Source: Peptoniphilus sp. KCTC 25270 (lineage in GTDB: Bacteria > Bacillota > Clostridia > Tissierellales > Peptoniphilaceae). Taken from it: a stretch of 64,000 bases of DNA. The notes under the pieces were generated by a model, which was given only the letters and a program-made list of their open reading frames with translations, was not told the origin of the DNA and ran no database searches. Location of the stretch: NCBI RefSeq assembly GCF_021012875.1, contig NZ_JAJMZJ010000002.1:248001-312000 (forward strand). The letters run 5' to 3'. Position numbers and translations under genes: made by a program. Below are positions 25,730-33,281 of the stretch, piece after piece. Every line of letters begins with the position of its first letter. Position 1 is the first letter of the stretch.

Positions 25730-27094
25730 CTACTCTACTCCATCAATATCACTTACAATTTTAGCCACATATGAGCTATTTAGCCAATATGTCTGTTTCG
25801 TTATCATTTGCCCATCTGGCAGCTGAACCTTATCTTCTGCATTTCTCGCCTTTGGTCGAATATGAGCAACGCCATTAAAACTACTATCCGGAAGATTGTT
25901 TTTTATTCCTCTTGAGCTTTTCTCTAATTTAACCCCTTTTTCTAATTTATCCCTTACATCTTTCCACAGACCATATATTTCACCTTGAATTGTTTCTTCC
26001 GGCATATTCCACAATTTGATTCCCTTAAAAATCAAATTTTCTTCATCATCAAACTGAAATACAACGAATAAAAATTTTGTTGTTTCAAAAGTATTATAGA
26101 TTTCACTTTCTTCAAAAGGTAGTTCTAACCATTCCTTAAAATCAATTTGTTTGAAAGACATACTTTCCTTAGGAACGCCTTTTTTATTTAATCGTATTGT
26201 CTTGAAAACAATATTTGCTTTGGAAAACTCTTCAATACTATCCAATTTATTTCCTCGAATATCTAGAATTTTACTTGTTAATTGTTGAACTTTCGACTTA
26301 AATGCTGAATTCAATTCCAAGCCTAGATTTTGAGAAATTTCTTCTACACTCATTCCAATATATGGATTAAAACGAGCATGAAGAATTTCTTCAAAGGATT
26401 TTTCCCTTAATTCTCTCTTATCAGTGATTCTTTCTAATTCTTCACTATCCAAATGTTGCCGGGCAATAGTTGTCATATAAGATTGTTTTAAGGAGTAAGC
26501 TCTTTGTTTTGCTAAAATAGGAGAAAACGGCTGTTGCCTCATACTCTTTGCATTTACTCCTTTTGTACAAGCACCTAAATACATTGTATCTCCCTCAGAC
26601 AACTCGTGAGCCTTTCCAGATAAAATTTTATGATGTATGATTTCCCAGTCATTTCGAATGATAGACAAATCTTCCTCTGAATAAGTTAACAGAACCGCTT
26701 TCAAAACCTTAAAATTTTGAATGGGGGCACCTTTCTCCCATAAATAAAAATATAATAATATCTCTTGATTTTTAGTCCAAAAGCTAGATGTTTCAAACGT
26801 TACATGAGCTTCCTTCATATAGTTTATTATATTTAACACTAATCTTTCTTTAGCTGAAATACTCCCATTCTTATTTCTTTTTAGAGGCGTTGTTTTTAGC
26901 TCTATTCCTAATTCCTTGAAGTCCGCTTCCGATCTTGAATTTATATCAAATCCATATACGCTTTCTTCTATAATATGTCCTATCATTCCTTTGGTTTCTT
27001 TCTCGGAACGGTGCTTTTTATCTATATCCTTCACTGATTTCCCATATACGGTTTCTGCCATCGATAAAATATCATCACGATTATATTCGTTCAT
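25730..27094 (-). CDS. Sau3AI/MutH-type type II restriction endonuclease
   Basis: A 454-residue nuclease. Residues 45-75 contain SRSEADFKELGIELKTTPL, the MutH/Sau3AI active site with the D...ExK triad. The length fits Sau3AI-type enzymes, which have a catalytic MutH-like half and a similar, inactive C-terminal half, and cut at GATC. I chose the ATG at 27094, the one nearest AAGGTGTG; an ATG twelve codons earlier is open. It forms an R-M pair with the C5 methyltransferase and is flanked by the direct hairpin repeats. GATC specificity is inferred from family. Confidence 0.92.
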   Translation of the reverse strand: MNEYNRDDILSMAETVYGKSVKDIDKKHRSEKETKGMIGHIIEESVYGFDINSRSEADFKELGIELKTTPLKRNKNGSISAKERLVLNIINYMKEAHVTFETSSFWTKNQEILLYFYLWEKGAPIQNFKVLKAVLLTYSEEDLSIIRNDWEIIHHKILSGKAHELSEGDTMYLGACTKGVNAKSMRQQPFSPILAKQRAYSLKQSYMTTIARQHLDSEELERITDKRELREKSFEEILHARFNPYIGMSVEEISQNLGLELNSAFKSKVQQLTSKILDIRGNKLDSIEEFSKANIVFKTIRLNKKGVPKESMSFKQIDFKEWLELPFEESEIYNTFETTKFLFVVFQFDDEENLIFKGIKLWNMPEETIQGEIYGLWKDVRDKLEKGVKLEKSSRGIKNNLPDSSFNGVAHIRPKARNAEDKVQLPDGQMITKQTYWLNSSYVAKIVSDIDGVE

Positions 27095-27158
27095 TCTTAC
27101 ACACCTTTCCGTAAAATTATCTCTTTTCATTATAACATTCTATCTGTCTTGGTAAATT

Positions 27159-27191
27159 AAAAAAGCCATAAGAATCTATCTTATAACTTTT
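27159..27191. repeat. Hairpin repeat, copy B, upstream of the endonuclease
   Basis: Same sequence and orientation as 24414-24446, with one base changed after the shared 26 (A in place of G). It lies between the endonuclease start and the terminator of the flavoprotein gene. Confidence 0.85.
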
Positions 27192-27205
27192 GTTTTCTTT
27201 TTACG

Positions 27206-27235
27206 AAAAAAACGTAGAATTTCTTCTACGCTTTT
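27206..27235 (-). terminator. Terminator of the flavoprotein gene
   Basis: Reverse-strand CGTAGAA-GAAA-TTCTACG stem then T7; it overlaps the stop codon of the 27226-27804 gene. Confidence 0.88.
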
Positions 27236-27804
27236 TCTCCTAGTTTTCTCGCAAATTCTTGGGCTCGTTTTTCTTTTTCTTCATCCCAAAATTCCAAATG
27301 GTATCCCTTATGTCGTTCTGCCAAATATCCTAAATACTCCAGTTGAGAATGTTTTATGTAGCGTTTCATTCCTTCTTCCCATAAATCCATTCCTTTTTCT
27401 ACTTTATAGCCACAAGTTGAAATTAGGGCTACTTTTGTTCCTGCCCATAGAGAAGGTCCTTTTTCTTCTCCATAGTATTTGTTCAAACCATAGACCAAAC
27501 GGTCCAACATGGCTTTCATTGGCGCGGTACAGTACCAGGAATAAATAGGAGTAGATAAAATCAAAAGTTCACTTTTCAAAATTTCTGGATAAATTTCCAT
27601 TACATCGTCATCAAACATACATTCATAGGTTTCCCAATTTTTTTGGCATTTTCGACAAGCGGTGCAAGGATGAATTTCTTTTTCATACAAATTATACGTC
27701 TTGCATTCATGCCCCAAAGCTTCCAATTCTTTTACGACTACATTGGTTACTTGATTGGTGTTTCCTTGAGGTCTTGGGCTAGCTGTTAATACGGTAATTT
27801 TCAT
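27226..27804 (-). CDS. NADPH-dependent FMN reductase-like flavoprotein
   Basis: A 192-residue flavodoxin-fold protein. The FMN phosphate loop is ASPRPQGNTNQV at residues 8-19, and PIYSWYCTAPMKAMLDRLV is typical of iron-sulfur-flavoprotein relatives. A Cys cluster CTACRKCQKNWETYEC (about 48-63) resembles the CX2CX2CX4-8C of archaeal iron-sulfur flavoproteins and may hold a [4Fe-4S]. It would reduce quinones, metals or O2-derived species. It stands alone with AGGAGGCC before the ATG. Confidence 0.88.
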   Translation of the reverse strand: MKITVLTASPRPQGNTNQVTNVVVKELEALGHECKTYNLYEKEIHPCTACRKCQKNWETYECMFDDDVMEIYPEILKSELLILSTPIYSWYCTAPMKAMLDRLVYGLNKYYGEEKGPSLWAGTKVALISTCGYKVEKGMDLWEEGMKRYIKHSQLEYLGYLAERHKGYHLEFWDEEKEKRAQEFARKLGEKA

Positions 27805-27894
27805 AATCGGCCTCCTTTTTTCTATTGTAATCGAAATAAGGGAGGAAACCTAGATTTTTTCCTATTTTCATAAGACATCGGTAAAAAAGAGAAC

Positions 27895-28242
27895 TCACGA
27901 AATGATTTTTTCTATGGATTTTCCTTTGGCCAATTCATCGATTAATTTGTCCAATTGACGAATGGATTTTCTTAGAGGATCTTGGATTTCTGCAATTTTT
28001 ACCCCACAAATTGCCCCGCTAATTTTGTCTTTATCTGGGTTCATCTGTGGTGCTTTTTCAAAAAATTCCCCATAGGTGATTTCACTTTCTAGAGCATCGT
28101 TGATTTCAATGTTATTGTAGCCTGTGAGCCAAGTGGTTAGTTCTTGTACTTCTTCTAAGGTTCGCCCTTTTTTCTCTGCTTTTTGGATCAAAGCCGAGTA
28201 GACTTGAGAAAATTCCATCTCTTCTACTTTTTTTCTTACCAT
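27895..28242 (-). CDS. DUF2200 family protein
   Basis: A 115-residue soluble protein. KAEKKGRTLEEVQELTTWLTGYN (residues 22-44) is the DUF2200 signature. Function is unknown. It ends a reverse-strand run after the ArsR, permease and thioredoxin genes, ten bases after the thioredoxin stop, so it is probably part of that operon. The ATG has a weak AAGGGAAA upstream, fitting translational coupling. Confidence 0.85.
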   Translation of the reverse strand: MVRKKVEEMEFSQVYSALIQKAEKKGRTLEEVQELTTWLTGYNNIEINDALESEITYGEFFEKAPQMNPDKDKISGAICGVKIAEIQDPLRKSIRQLDKLIDELAKGKSIEKIIS

Positions 28243-28251
28243 AATTTCCCT

Positions 28252-28566
28252 TTATTCTCCTTGAATTATTTTTTTAATTTCTTCCTTTGAAAGAACTTTC
28301 CCGTACGATAATACCTTTTCATCCAGAACGAGAGCCGGCGTACTCATAACTCCATATTTTGCTATTTCTGCAAAATCTCGAACGTGGGAAATTTCTTCCT
28401 TCATCCCTAGTTCTTCCAAGGCTTCTTTTGTATTCTTTTCTAGTTTTTCGCAAGAGGAGCATCCAGATCCTAAAATCTTCACTCGAGTATTTTTTTCTTC
28501 CCTTCCTTTTTTGACCCAACCATTTGTTGTATTTTCACAAGATGGTTTTTTCTTAAAAAATCCCAT
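28252..28566 (-). CDS. Small thioredoxin-fold redox protein (TIGR00412-like)
   Basis: A 104-residue protein. After a charged 28-residue N-terminus, the core starts VKILGSGCSSCEKLEKN with a CSSC redox motif at about 36-39. STPALVLDEKVLSYGKVLS follows and carries the cis-proline. Such proteins are found beside metalloid permeases of the ArsP/DUF318 type. It starts nine bases after the permease stop with AAGGAGG before its ATG. It likely supplies electrons or thiol exchange for metalloid handling. Confidence 0.88.
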   Translation of the reverse strand: MGFFKKKPSCENTTNGWVKKGREEKNTRVKILGSGCSSCEKLEKNTKEALEELGMKEEISHVRDFAEIAKYGVMSTPALVLDEKVLSYGKVLSKEEIKKIIQGE

Positions 28567-28575
28567 TTTTCCTCC

Positions 28576-29577
28576 TTATAATAAAACATTTTGAAATATA
28601 TTAAATAGATATCCCACAACAATAATTCCTACGGTACAAATTCCTATAAATAAAGCCAATAGCTTTGGTTTGATTGCATTTCTTAATAAAATTAAAGAAG
28701 GCAGACTCAATGTAGTTACAGCCATCATAAAAGATAAAACAACCCCTAGTTGGGCTCCTTTTTGTAATAAAACTTCTGCCACAGGAATGGTCCCAAAAAT
28801 ATCCGCATACATAGGGACACCTAAGGCCGTTGCCATCATTACTCCTAAGGGATTGTTGTTCCCCAACACTTTTTCAATCCATTCTCCAGGAATCCAGTTG
28901 TGAATTCCTGCACCGATTGCCACTCCTATTAATATATAGGGAAAAACTTTTAGAAATGTTTCTTTCACCTGTTCTTTCGAAAATTTCAAACGATCTTTTA
29001 AGGACAATTTCTCTAGGGGAATTTCCTCTGTCATCCCTTGACTCTGTAGTACAAAATCCTCTACGTATTTTTCCATATGAAGTTTATCTATAATGGTTCC
29101 CCCAATGACTGCAATGACTAAACCTACCACAACATAAGCTATGGCAATCTTAATCCCAAATATACTCATAAGGAGTACCAAGCTTCCTAAATCTACCATG
29201 GGAGAGGATATTAAAAAGGAGAAGGATACACCAATGGGAAGACCGGCGCTAGTAAATCCTATAAAAAGAGGAATGGAAGAACAGGAACAGAATGGAGTTA
29301 CCGTCCCTAAAAGAGCCGATACTATATTGGCCCCCATTCCACGAAATTTCATTAATATTTTTTTGCTTCGCTCTGGCGGAAAGTAACTTTGAATATAGGA
29401 AATAAGAAAAATCAGCGTACAAAGTAGCAGAACAATTTTGATGGTGTCATAGAAAAAGAAATGGATGCTTGCTCCTATTTTACTCTCCATAGACAATCCT
29501 ATCCCTTCCATCCCTTTTTCAACCAAATCGTATAGCCACTTCATCTTAAAAATTTGGTTTTCAATAAAATTCCACAT
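28576..29577 (-). CDS. DUF318/ArsP-type permease (PF03773)
   Basis: A 333-residue membrane protein with about eight segments. TPFCSCSSIPLFIGFTSAGLP near residue 95 is the hallmark Cys-rich motif of this permease family, and GVPMYADIFGTIPVAEVLL lies near residue 255. ArsP members export organoarsenicals such as methylarsenite; others are less certain. It follows the ArsR gene by three bases and precedes a thioredoxin-fold gene, a common metalloid-resistance layout. Confidence 0.88.
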   Translation of the reverse strand: MWNFIENQIFKMKWLYDLVEKGMEGIGLSMESKIGASIHFFFYDTIKIVLLLCTLIFLISYIQSYFPPERSKKILMKFRGMGANIVSALLGTVTPFCSCSSIPLFIGFTSAGLPIGVSFSFLISSPMVDLGSLVLLMSIFGIKIAIAYVVVGLVIAVIGGTIIDKLHMEKYVEDFVLQSQGMTEEIPLEKLSLKDRLKFSKEQVKETFLKVFPYILIGVAIGAGIHNWIPGEWIEKVLGNNNPLGVMMATALGVPMYADIFGTIPVAEVLLQKGAQLGVVLSFMMAVTTLSLPSLILLRNAIKPKLLALFIGICTVGIIVVGYLFNIFQNVLL

Positions 29578-29580
29578 TTT

Positions 29581-29853
29581 CTATCCTCTAGAAAATTTTC
29601 CTATAAAATTTTCTAATTCCTTCAAAGTTTCTTTTTCAATGGAATAATGAGACCATTTCCCTTCTTTTCTTGTTTTTACTAGATTGCAATCATTTAAGAT
29701 TTTCATATGATGGGATAGGGTAGGTTGGGTAATTTCTAGTTTTTCCAAAATATGACAAGCACACCGCTCCTCTTGCCCCAAAATCTCTAAAATTTGTAGA
29801 CGATTGCTATCACTTAAAGCTTTGCAAATCAAAGATATATCGATCCGATTCAT
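29581..29853 (-). CDS. ArsR/SmtB family repressor
   Basis: A 90-residue winged-helix repressor. ERCACHILEKLEITQPTLSHHMKIL (about 29-53) matches the ArsR ELCVCDL metal site plus recognition helix, with the CAC pair retained. As(III) or a related thiophilic ion is therefore the likely inducer. It is first in the operon ArsR-permease-thioredoxin-DUF2200 and has AAGGAGGAAAT before its ATG. Two inverted repeats in its promoter are likely operators. Confidence 0.93.
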   Translation of the reverse strand: MNRIDISLICKALSDSNRLQILEILGQEERCACHILEKLEITQPTLSHHMKILNDCNLVKTRKEGKWSHYSIEKETLKELENFIGKFSRG

Positions 29854-29865
29854 ATTTCCTCCTTT

Positions 29866-29917
29866 ATAGATTGATAAGTATCTATATACTATACGACAGA
29901 TTGATGGTTGTCAATCT
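29866..29917 (-). promoter_or_regulatory. ArsR operon promoter with two inverted repeats
   Basis: The reverse strand has TTGACA (29914-29909), 17 bases, then TAGTAT. A perfect repeat AGATTGA-N6-TCAATCT at 29898-29917 overlaps the -35. A second, ATAGAT-N8-ATCTAT at 29866-29885, follows the -10 and shares the AGATTGAT half-site. The arrangement fits repression by the ArsR protein just downstream. Confidence 0.75.
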
Positions 29918-29924
29918 ATAAATA

Positions 29925-29953
29925 AAAAATAACAGCCCTTATAGAGCTGCTAT
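29925..29953 (-). terminator. Terminator of the small membrane protein gene
   Basis: Reverse-strand AGCAGCTC-TATAA-GGGCTGTT stem (one mismatch) then T6; it overlaps the stop at 29939. Confidence 0.75.
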
Positions 29954-30217
29954 TATTCCTAAAATTCCGGCTACAATAAGTAGAACCATACCGATTAAAT
30001 TTTTCTTCTTCCATTGTCTTCCAATTTCCATAAACCATTCCACTCCATAGGATAGAAGAGCGATTCCTATACTAACGAGGCCTAGAATCAGCATTTCTTG
30101 CAAAACTTCCTTTGATAGGCTGGTTTTTTCTGCTAGTCCAAAAAATAAAAAGAGAAGAATCAGCCCGATCATACTAAAAATCAGCCCGATTTTGTGTGCT
30201 ATCTCACTCATTTCCAT
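29939..30217 (-). CDS. Small membrane protein, 92 aa
   Basis: I do not recognise the family. The protein has three predicted membrane helices at about 9-28, 42-62 and 75-92, separated by charged stretches (FMEIGRQWKKKN). It overlaps the end of the acetyltransferase gene by 14 bases, so it is translated from the same transcript. It ends in a terminator. Confidence 0.7.
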   Translation of the reverse strand: MEMSEIAHKIGLIFSMIGLILLFLFFGLAEKTSLSKEVLQEMLILGLVSIGIALLSYGVEWFMEIGRQWKKKNLIGMVLLIVAGILGIIAAL

Positions 30218-30701
30218 TGCCCTTATAATCGTAGGCTATTCGCGGAGATCCATTTTCTACATAAATGATTCCACATTCCTTAAACCCATATTTTTCCACC
30301 GCTTTTCTCATGGATGTGTTTTTTTCATGGGTATCGATTCGCAAATAGGGAATTTGTTTTTTGGCAAAATCGAAGCAAATCTTTCCAAAGGATTTCACTT
30401 TTCCATTGGAGGCAATTCGGTGAATGGTTCCGTATTCTTCCTCCCAACGCCAGTTTCCTTCATAAATTTTTCTATAGGTTTTTTCTTCCCCTATAATCAG
30501 AGCGAACATTCCTACTACTTCGCCCTTTTCTTCCACAACATAGGAACTTTCTTTTTCCATGTCTTCCAAAAAATCTTTTTTTGAAGGATAATTTCCTTGC
30601 CATTGAACGGTGTTCCCTTGAGAGGCCATCATTTCTTTGGCTATTTTTATAATTTTTTCCATTTTCGGTATATCATTTTCTTTGGCTTTTCGAATGTTCA
30701 T
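30204..30701 (-). CDS. GNAT family N-acetyltransferase
   Basis: A 165-residue GNAT protein. The N-terminus NIRKAKENDIPKMEKIIK is typical, HRIASNGKVKSFGKICFDFA (about 93-112) is the acetyl-CoA pyrophosphate loop region, and NTSMRKAVEKYGFKECGIIY is the usual C-terminal helix. The substrate is unknown. GAGGTGGGAA precedes the ATG. It is followed, with overlap, by the small membrane protein. Confidence 0.88.
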   Translation of the reverse strand: MNIRKAKENDIPKMEKIIKIAKEMMASQGNTVQWQGNYPSKKDFLEDMEKESSYVVEEKGEVVGMFALIIGEEKTYRKIYEGNWRWEEEYGTIHRIASNGKVKSFGKICFDFAKKQIPYLRIDTHEKNTSMRKAVEKYGFKECGIIYVENGSPRIAYDYKGNGNE

Positions 30702-30747
30702 TTCCCACCTCTTGAAATTATTATAGCGAAAATTTTTTCCTTGGCAA

Positions 30748-30770
30748 AGAAAAAGACAGGTTTCCCTGTC
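30748..30770 (-). terminator. Terminator of the HTH-desulfoferrodoxin gene
   Basis: Reverse-strand GACAGG-GAAA-CCTGTC stem followed by T5, right after the stop codon. Confidence 0.85.
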
Positions 30771-31378
30771 TATTTGCTTTTTGGATTGATTCCTAAGATT
30801 TTTTGTTTCATAAGTCCATGACGGTTACAATAGGCGTATAAATAGCCTGTTTTTCTCAGAGGAAACCTTCCTTCGGCGTTTCCCTCTGGGTACAATTTTT
30901 TCAAAATAAATTGATCTGGAGTTACATAGGCAAAAAAGGAAATAAAGTGTTCCTTTGTCATATCATGATGAATTTTTATGAAAGATTCATCCTCCACCCT
31001 CTCAATTTCAAAAGCATGGTCCTCGTCTGGATCTTCTGCTTCTAACGGCGGCAAAGTAATTCCGCAACAACTTGCAACAATTTCTCCCATGGAATGAATG
31101 GTATTTCCACAAATGGGACATACATAAAACTTGGAACGATAGAGGTTGGATGATGGATTTTTATTTTCAATGGAATCTCCTGACAATAATTCAATCAAAG
31201 ATATTCCTAGAGATTTTGCTAAAGGTTCCAACAGACTAATGTCTGGTAGTCCCTTTCCTGTTTCCCATTTGGAAACGGTCTTTCCACTTACGCCAATTTC
31301 TTCTCCTAGTGTTTCCTGGGTTATATTTCGTTTTTCTCTAAGATTTTTTATAGTAGACCCTGTTACATATGGATTCAT
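30770..31378 (-). CDS. HTH regulator fused to a desulfoferrodoxin-like domain
   Basis: A 202-residue protein. Residues 8-62 form an XRE helix-turn-helix (NITQETLGEEIGVSGKTVSKWE). Residues 83-107 hold a Cys pair (CPICG) and CCGI, like a rubredoxin-type knuckle. The C-terminal part, HAFEIERV through YAYCNRHGLMK (about 122-192), follows the superoxide reductase iron-site pattern. It keeps a first His, the HHDMTKEHF histidines and the CNRHG Cys and His. It may sense or remove superoxide, or use the domain as an iron sensor. It stands alone with a terminator. Confidence 0.85.
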   Translation of the reverse strand: MNPYVTGSTIKNLREKRNITQETLGEEIGVSGKTVSKWETGKGLPDISLLEPLAKSLGISLIELLSGDSIENKNPSSNLYRSKFYVCPICGNTIHSMGEIVASCCGITLPPLEAEDPDEDHAFEIERVEDESFIKIHHDMTKEHFISFFAYVTPDQFILKKLYPEGNAEGRFPLRKTGYLYAYCNRHGLMKQKILGINPKSK

Positions 31379-31446
31379 ATTTTCTCCCCTTTCTTTTCCT
31401 AGTCTACCTTAGGAATTTTCTCGGGGCAACCTACGCATCGTGGACA

Positions 31447-31474
31447 GAAAAAATCCTCCGCAAAAGCGAAGGAT
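31447..31474 (-). terminator. Terminator of the betaine transport operon
   Basis: Reverse-strand ATCCTTCGC-TTTT-GCGGAGGAT hairpin with T6, seven bases after the binding-protein stop. Confidence 0.88.
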
Positions 31475-31480
31475 GTTTCT

Positions 31481-32386
31481 TTATTGTGCTGTCCATTCCG
31501 AAACTTTTTCTTGATTGTTGTCAACCCAGTTTCTTGCTGCTTCTTCTGGACTTGTGCCTTCTGAAATTTCTAGCATTACAGATTCCATATCTTCAACAGA
31601 CCAATTGAAATTGTCCAAAACGGAATATACTTCTGGCATATCTTCTTGAAGTCCTTGGCGTGCCATGGTTTTGATTTCTTCTTCTCCACCAAATACGCCT
31701 TTTGGATCTTCTAAATATTTTAAGTCATAGGTTTGGAATTTCCAGTGTGGAGACCAGCCAGTTACGATAATGTCGGATTCATTTTCAACAGCTGTTCCCA
31801 ATGCGGTTACCATCGCTCCGGAAGAAGAGGGAACCAAATCCCAGTCCGCTAAATTTTCATATTCTTCGATAGCTCTTTCCGCACCAGCTACAACGCCTGC
31901 ACCCGCTTCGATTCCTGTAATTTCTTGGTTTGCTTCTTCTGTTAAATCTTCAATGGAATTTGCTTCCATATATTCTGGAACTACCAAGCCGATTTTTGCC
32001 CCTGTTAAGTTGGCGCCTAAATCTTCTACTTGATCTTTATATTGTTCGTATTGTTCTCCATGGGTTACTGGTAACCATGCTGCTACCATTCCGTCCACTT
32101 CTCCATTGGCTACGCCACTCCACATAATGGCATTGTCTAAAGGAGTAATTTCAACGTCATATCCCATATCTTCTAGCACTGTTTTTACTACATTTGTAGA
32201 AGCAATTTCTGTATCCCATTCTACATAGCCTAGCTCAACAGAACCTTTTTCTCCTTCTGTTGCTGCTACATTTTCTCCCGTATTGTTTCCATTGCTTGTA
32301 TTGGCCTCGCTACCACAAGCTGTAATCGCAAGCATCATACATAATGCAAATCCTAATGTTAGTAATTTCTTTCCTCTGTTTTTCAT
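31481..32386 (-). CDS. opuAC: Glycine betaine/proline ABC substrate-binding lipoprotein
   Basis: A 301-residue lipoprotein. The signal peptide is followed by the lipobox LAITACGSE (Cys near residue 22), then a Ser/Asn/Gly-rich linker. The binding domain (PF04069) includes YVEWDTEIASTNVVK, MWSGVANGEVDGMVAAWLP and TGWSPHWKF; their tryptophans usually form the quaternary-amine box. I chose the ATG at 32386, preceded by AAAGGTAGG. Third gene of the ATPase-permease-binding-protein operon. Betaine uptake serves osmoprotection. Confidence 0.92.
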   Translation of the reverse strand: MKNRGKKLLTLGFALCMMLAITACGSEANTSNGNNTGENVAATEGEKGSVELGYVEWDTEIASTNVVKTVLEDMGYDVEITPLDNAIMWSGVANGEVDGMVAAWLPVTHGEQYEQYKDQVEDLGANLTGAKIGLVVPEYMEANSIEDLTEEANQEITGIEAGAGVVAGAERAIEEYENLADWDLVPSSSGAMVTALGTAVENESDIIVTGWSPHWKFQTYDLKYLEDPKGVFGGEEEIKTMARQGLQEDMPEVYSVLDNFNWSVEDMESVMLEISEGTSPEEAARNWVDNNQEKVSEWTAQ

Positions 32387-32432
32387 ATTCCTACCTTTCC
32401 TAATTTCTATACTTTCATCGTACAAACAAATT

Positions 32433-33281
32433 TTATTCCTCTTCCTTAGAACGGAAGGATTGAGTAAATCGATCCATGGCAATGGCTAAGACAACGATAC
32501 TTAATCCAGCGACAAACCCTGTTCCTACATTGGCTCTTTGTAACGCAGATACAACTTCTCGTCCCAATCCTGGAGCTCCGATCATAGAAGCAATAACAAC
32601 CATAGATAAAGATAACATTACCGTTTGATTGATTCCTGCCATAATTGTTCCTTTTGCTAAAGGCAACTCTACTTTGAATAGTTTTTGGCTCCCTGTAGCA
32701 CCAAAGGAATCGGCTGCTTCTCCCAATTCTTTAGGAATTTGTCGTAGTCCTAAAGAGGTAAAGCGAACAGTTGGTGGCAATGCAAAAATAATAGAAGACA
32801 CCATTCCTGGCACGACACCAATTCCAAAAAAAGCTACCGCTGGAATTAAATATACAAAAGCGGGCATGGTCTGCATAAAGTCGAGTATCGGTTTTAGAAT
32901 CGCCTCGGCTACGTCATTTTTCCCCATTAGTATTCCTAGAGGAACGCCTAAAACGATGGCAAATAAACTAGACACCAATATTAGGCTTAGAGTGTGAATA
33001 AATTCGGGCCAAAGTTCTTGATTGTAGACAAATAACAATCCTATACATAGAAAGATGACCAAACCCCATTGTTTCGATTTTCTTTTTATCCATAGGGCAA
33101 AAACGACCACTATTAAAATGAAAATGGGAGCCGGAATAGCACTCAGCAAAGAGTCTAAACCATTAATGATTCCATCACTGAAATTGCGAATCCCATTAAA
33201 TAGCCCCGAAAAAACATCGACCGCTTGATCTGTTACAGATTCGACCCACTGGGCCACTGGAAGTTTAGGCATTGAATTCAT
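32433..33281 (-). CDS. opuAB: Glycine betaine/proline ABC permease
   Basis: A 282-residue inner-membrane permease with about six segments. The coupling-loop EAA motif reads GEAADSFGATGSQKLFKVELPLA near residue 187. I moved the start to the ATG at 33281 because GGAGGTGCAG precedes it; this start lies inside the end of the ATPase gene, a 17-base overlap. Upstream in-frame starts lack a site. Middle gene of the opuA operon. Confidence 0.92.
   Translation of the reverse strand: MNSMPKLPVAQWVESVTDQAVDVFSGLFNGIRNFSDGIINGLDSLLSAIPAPIFILIVVVFALWIKRKSKQWGLVIFLCIGLLFVYNQELWPEFIHTLSLILVSSLFAIVLGVPLGILMGKNDVAEAILKPILDFMQTMPAFVYLIPAVAFFGIGVVPGMVSSIIFALPPTVRFTSLGLRQIPKELGEAADSFGATGSQKLFKVELPLAKGTIMAGINQTVMLSLSMVVIASMIGAPGLGREVVSALQRANVGTGFVAGLSIVVLAIAMDRFTQSFRSKEEE

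Noticed and set aside
24435-27094. A larger defence island around the R-M genes
   Set aside because: The neighbours are a thioesterase and a flavoprotein with ordinary context; no further defence gene is visible.
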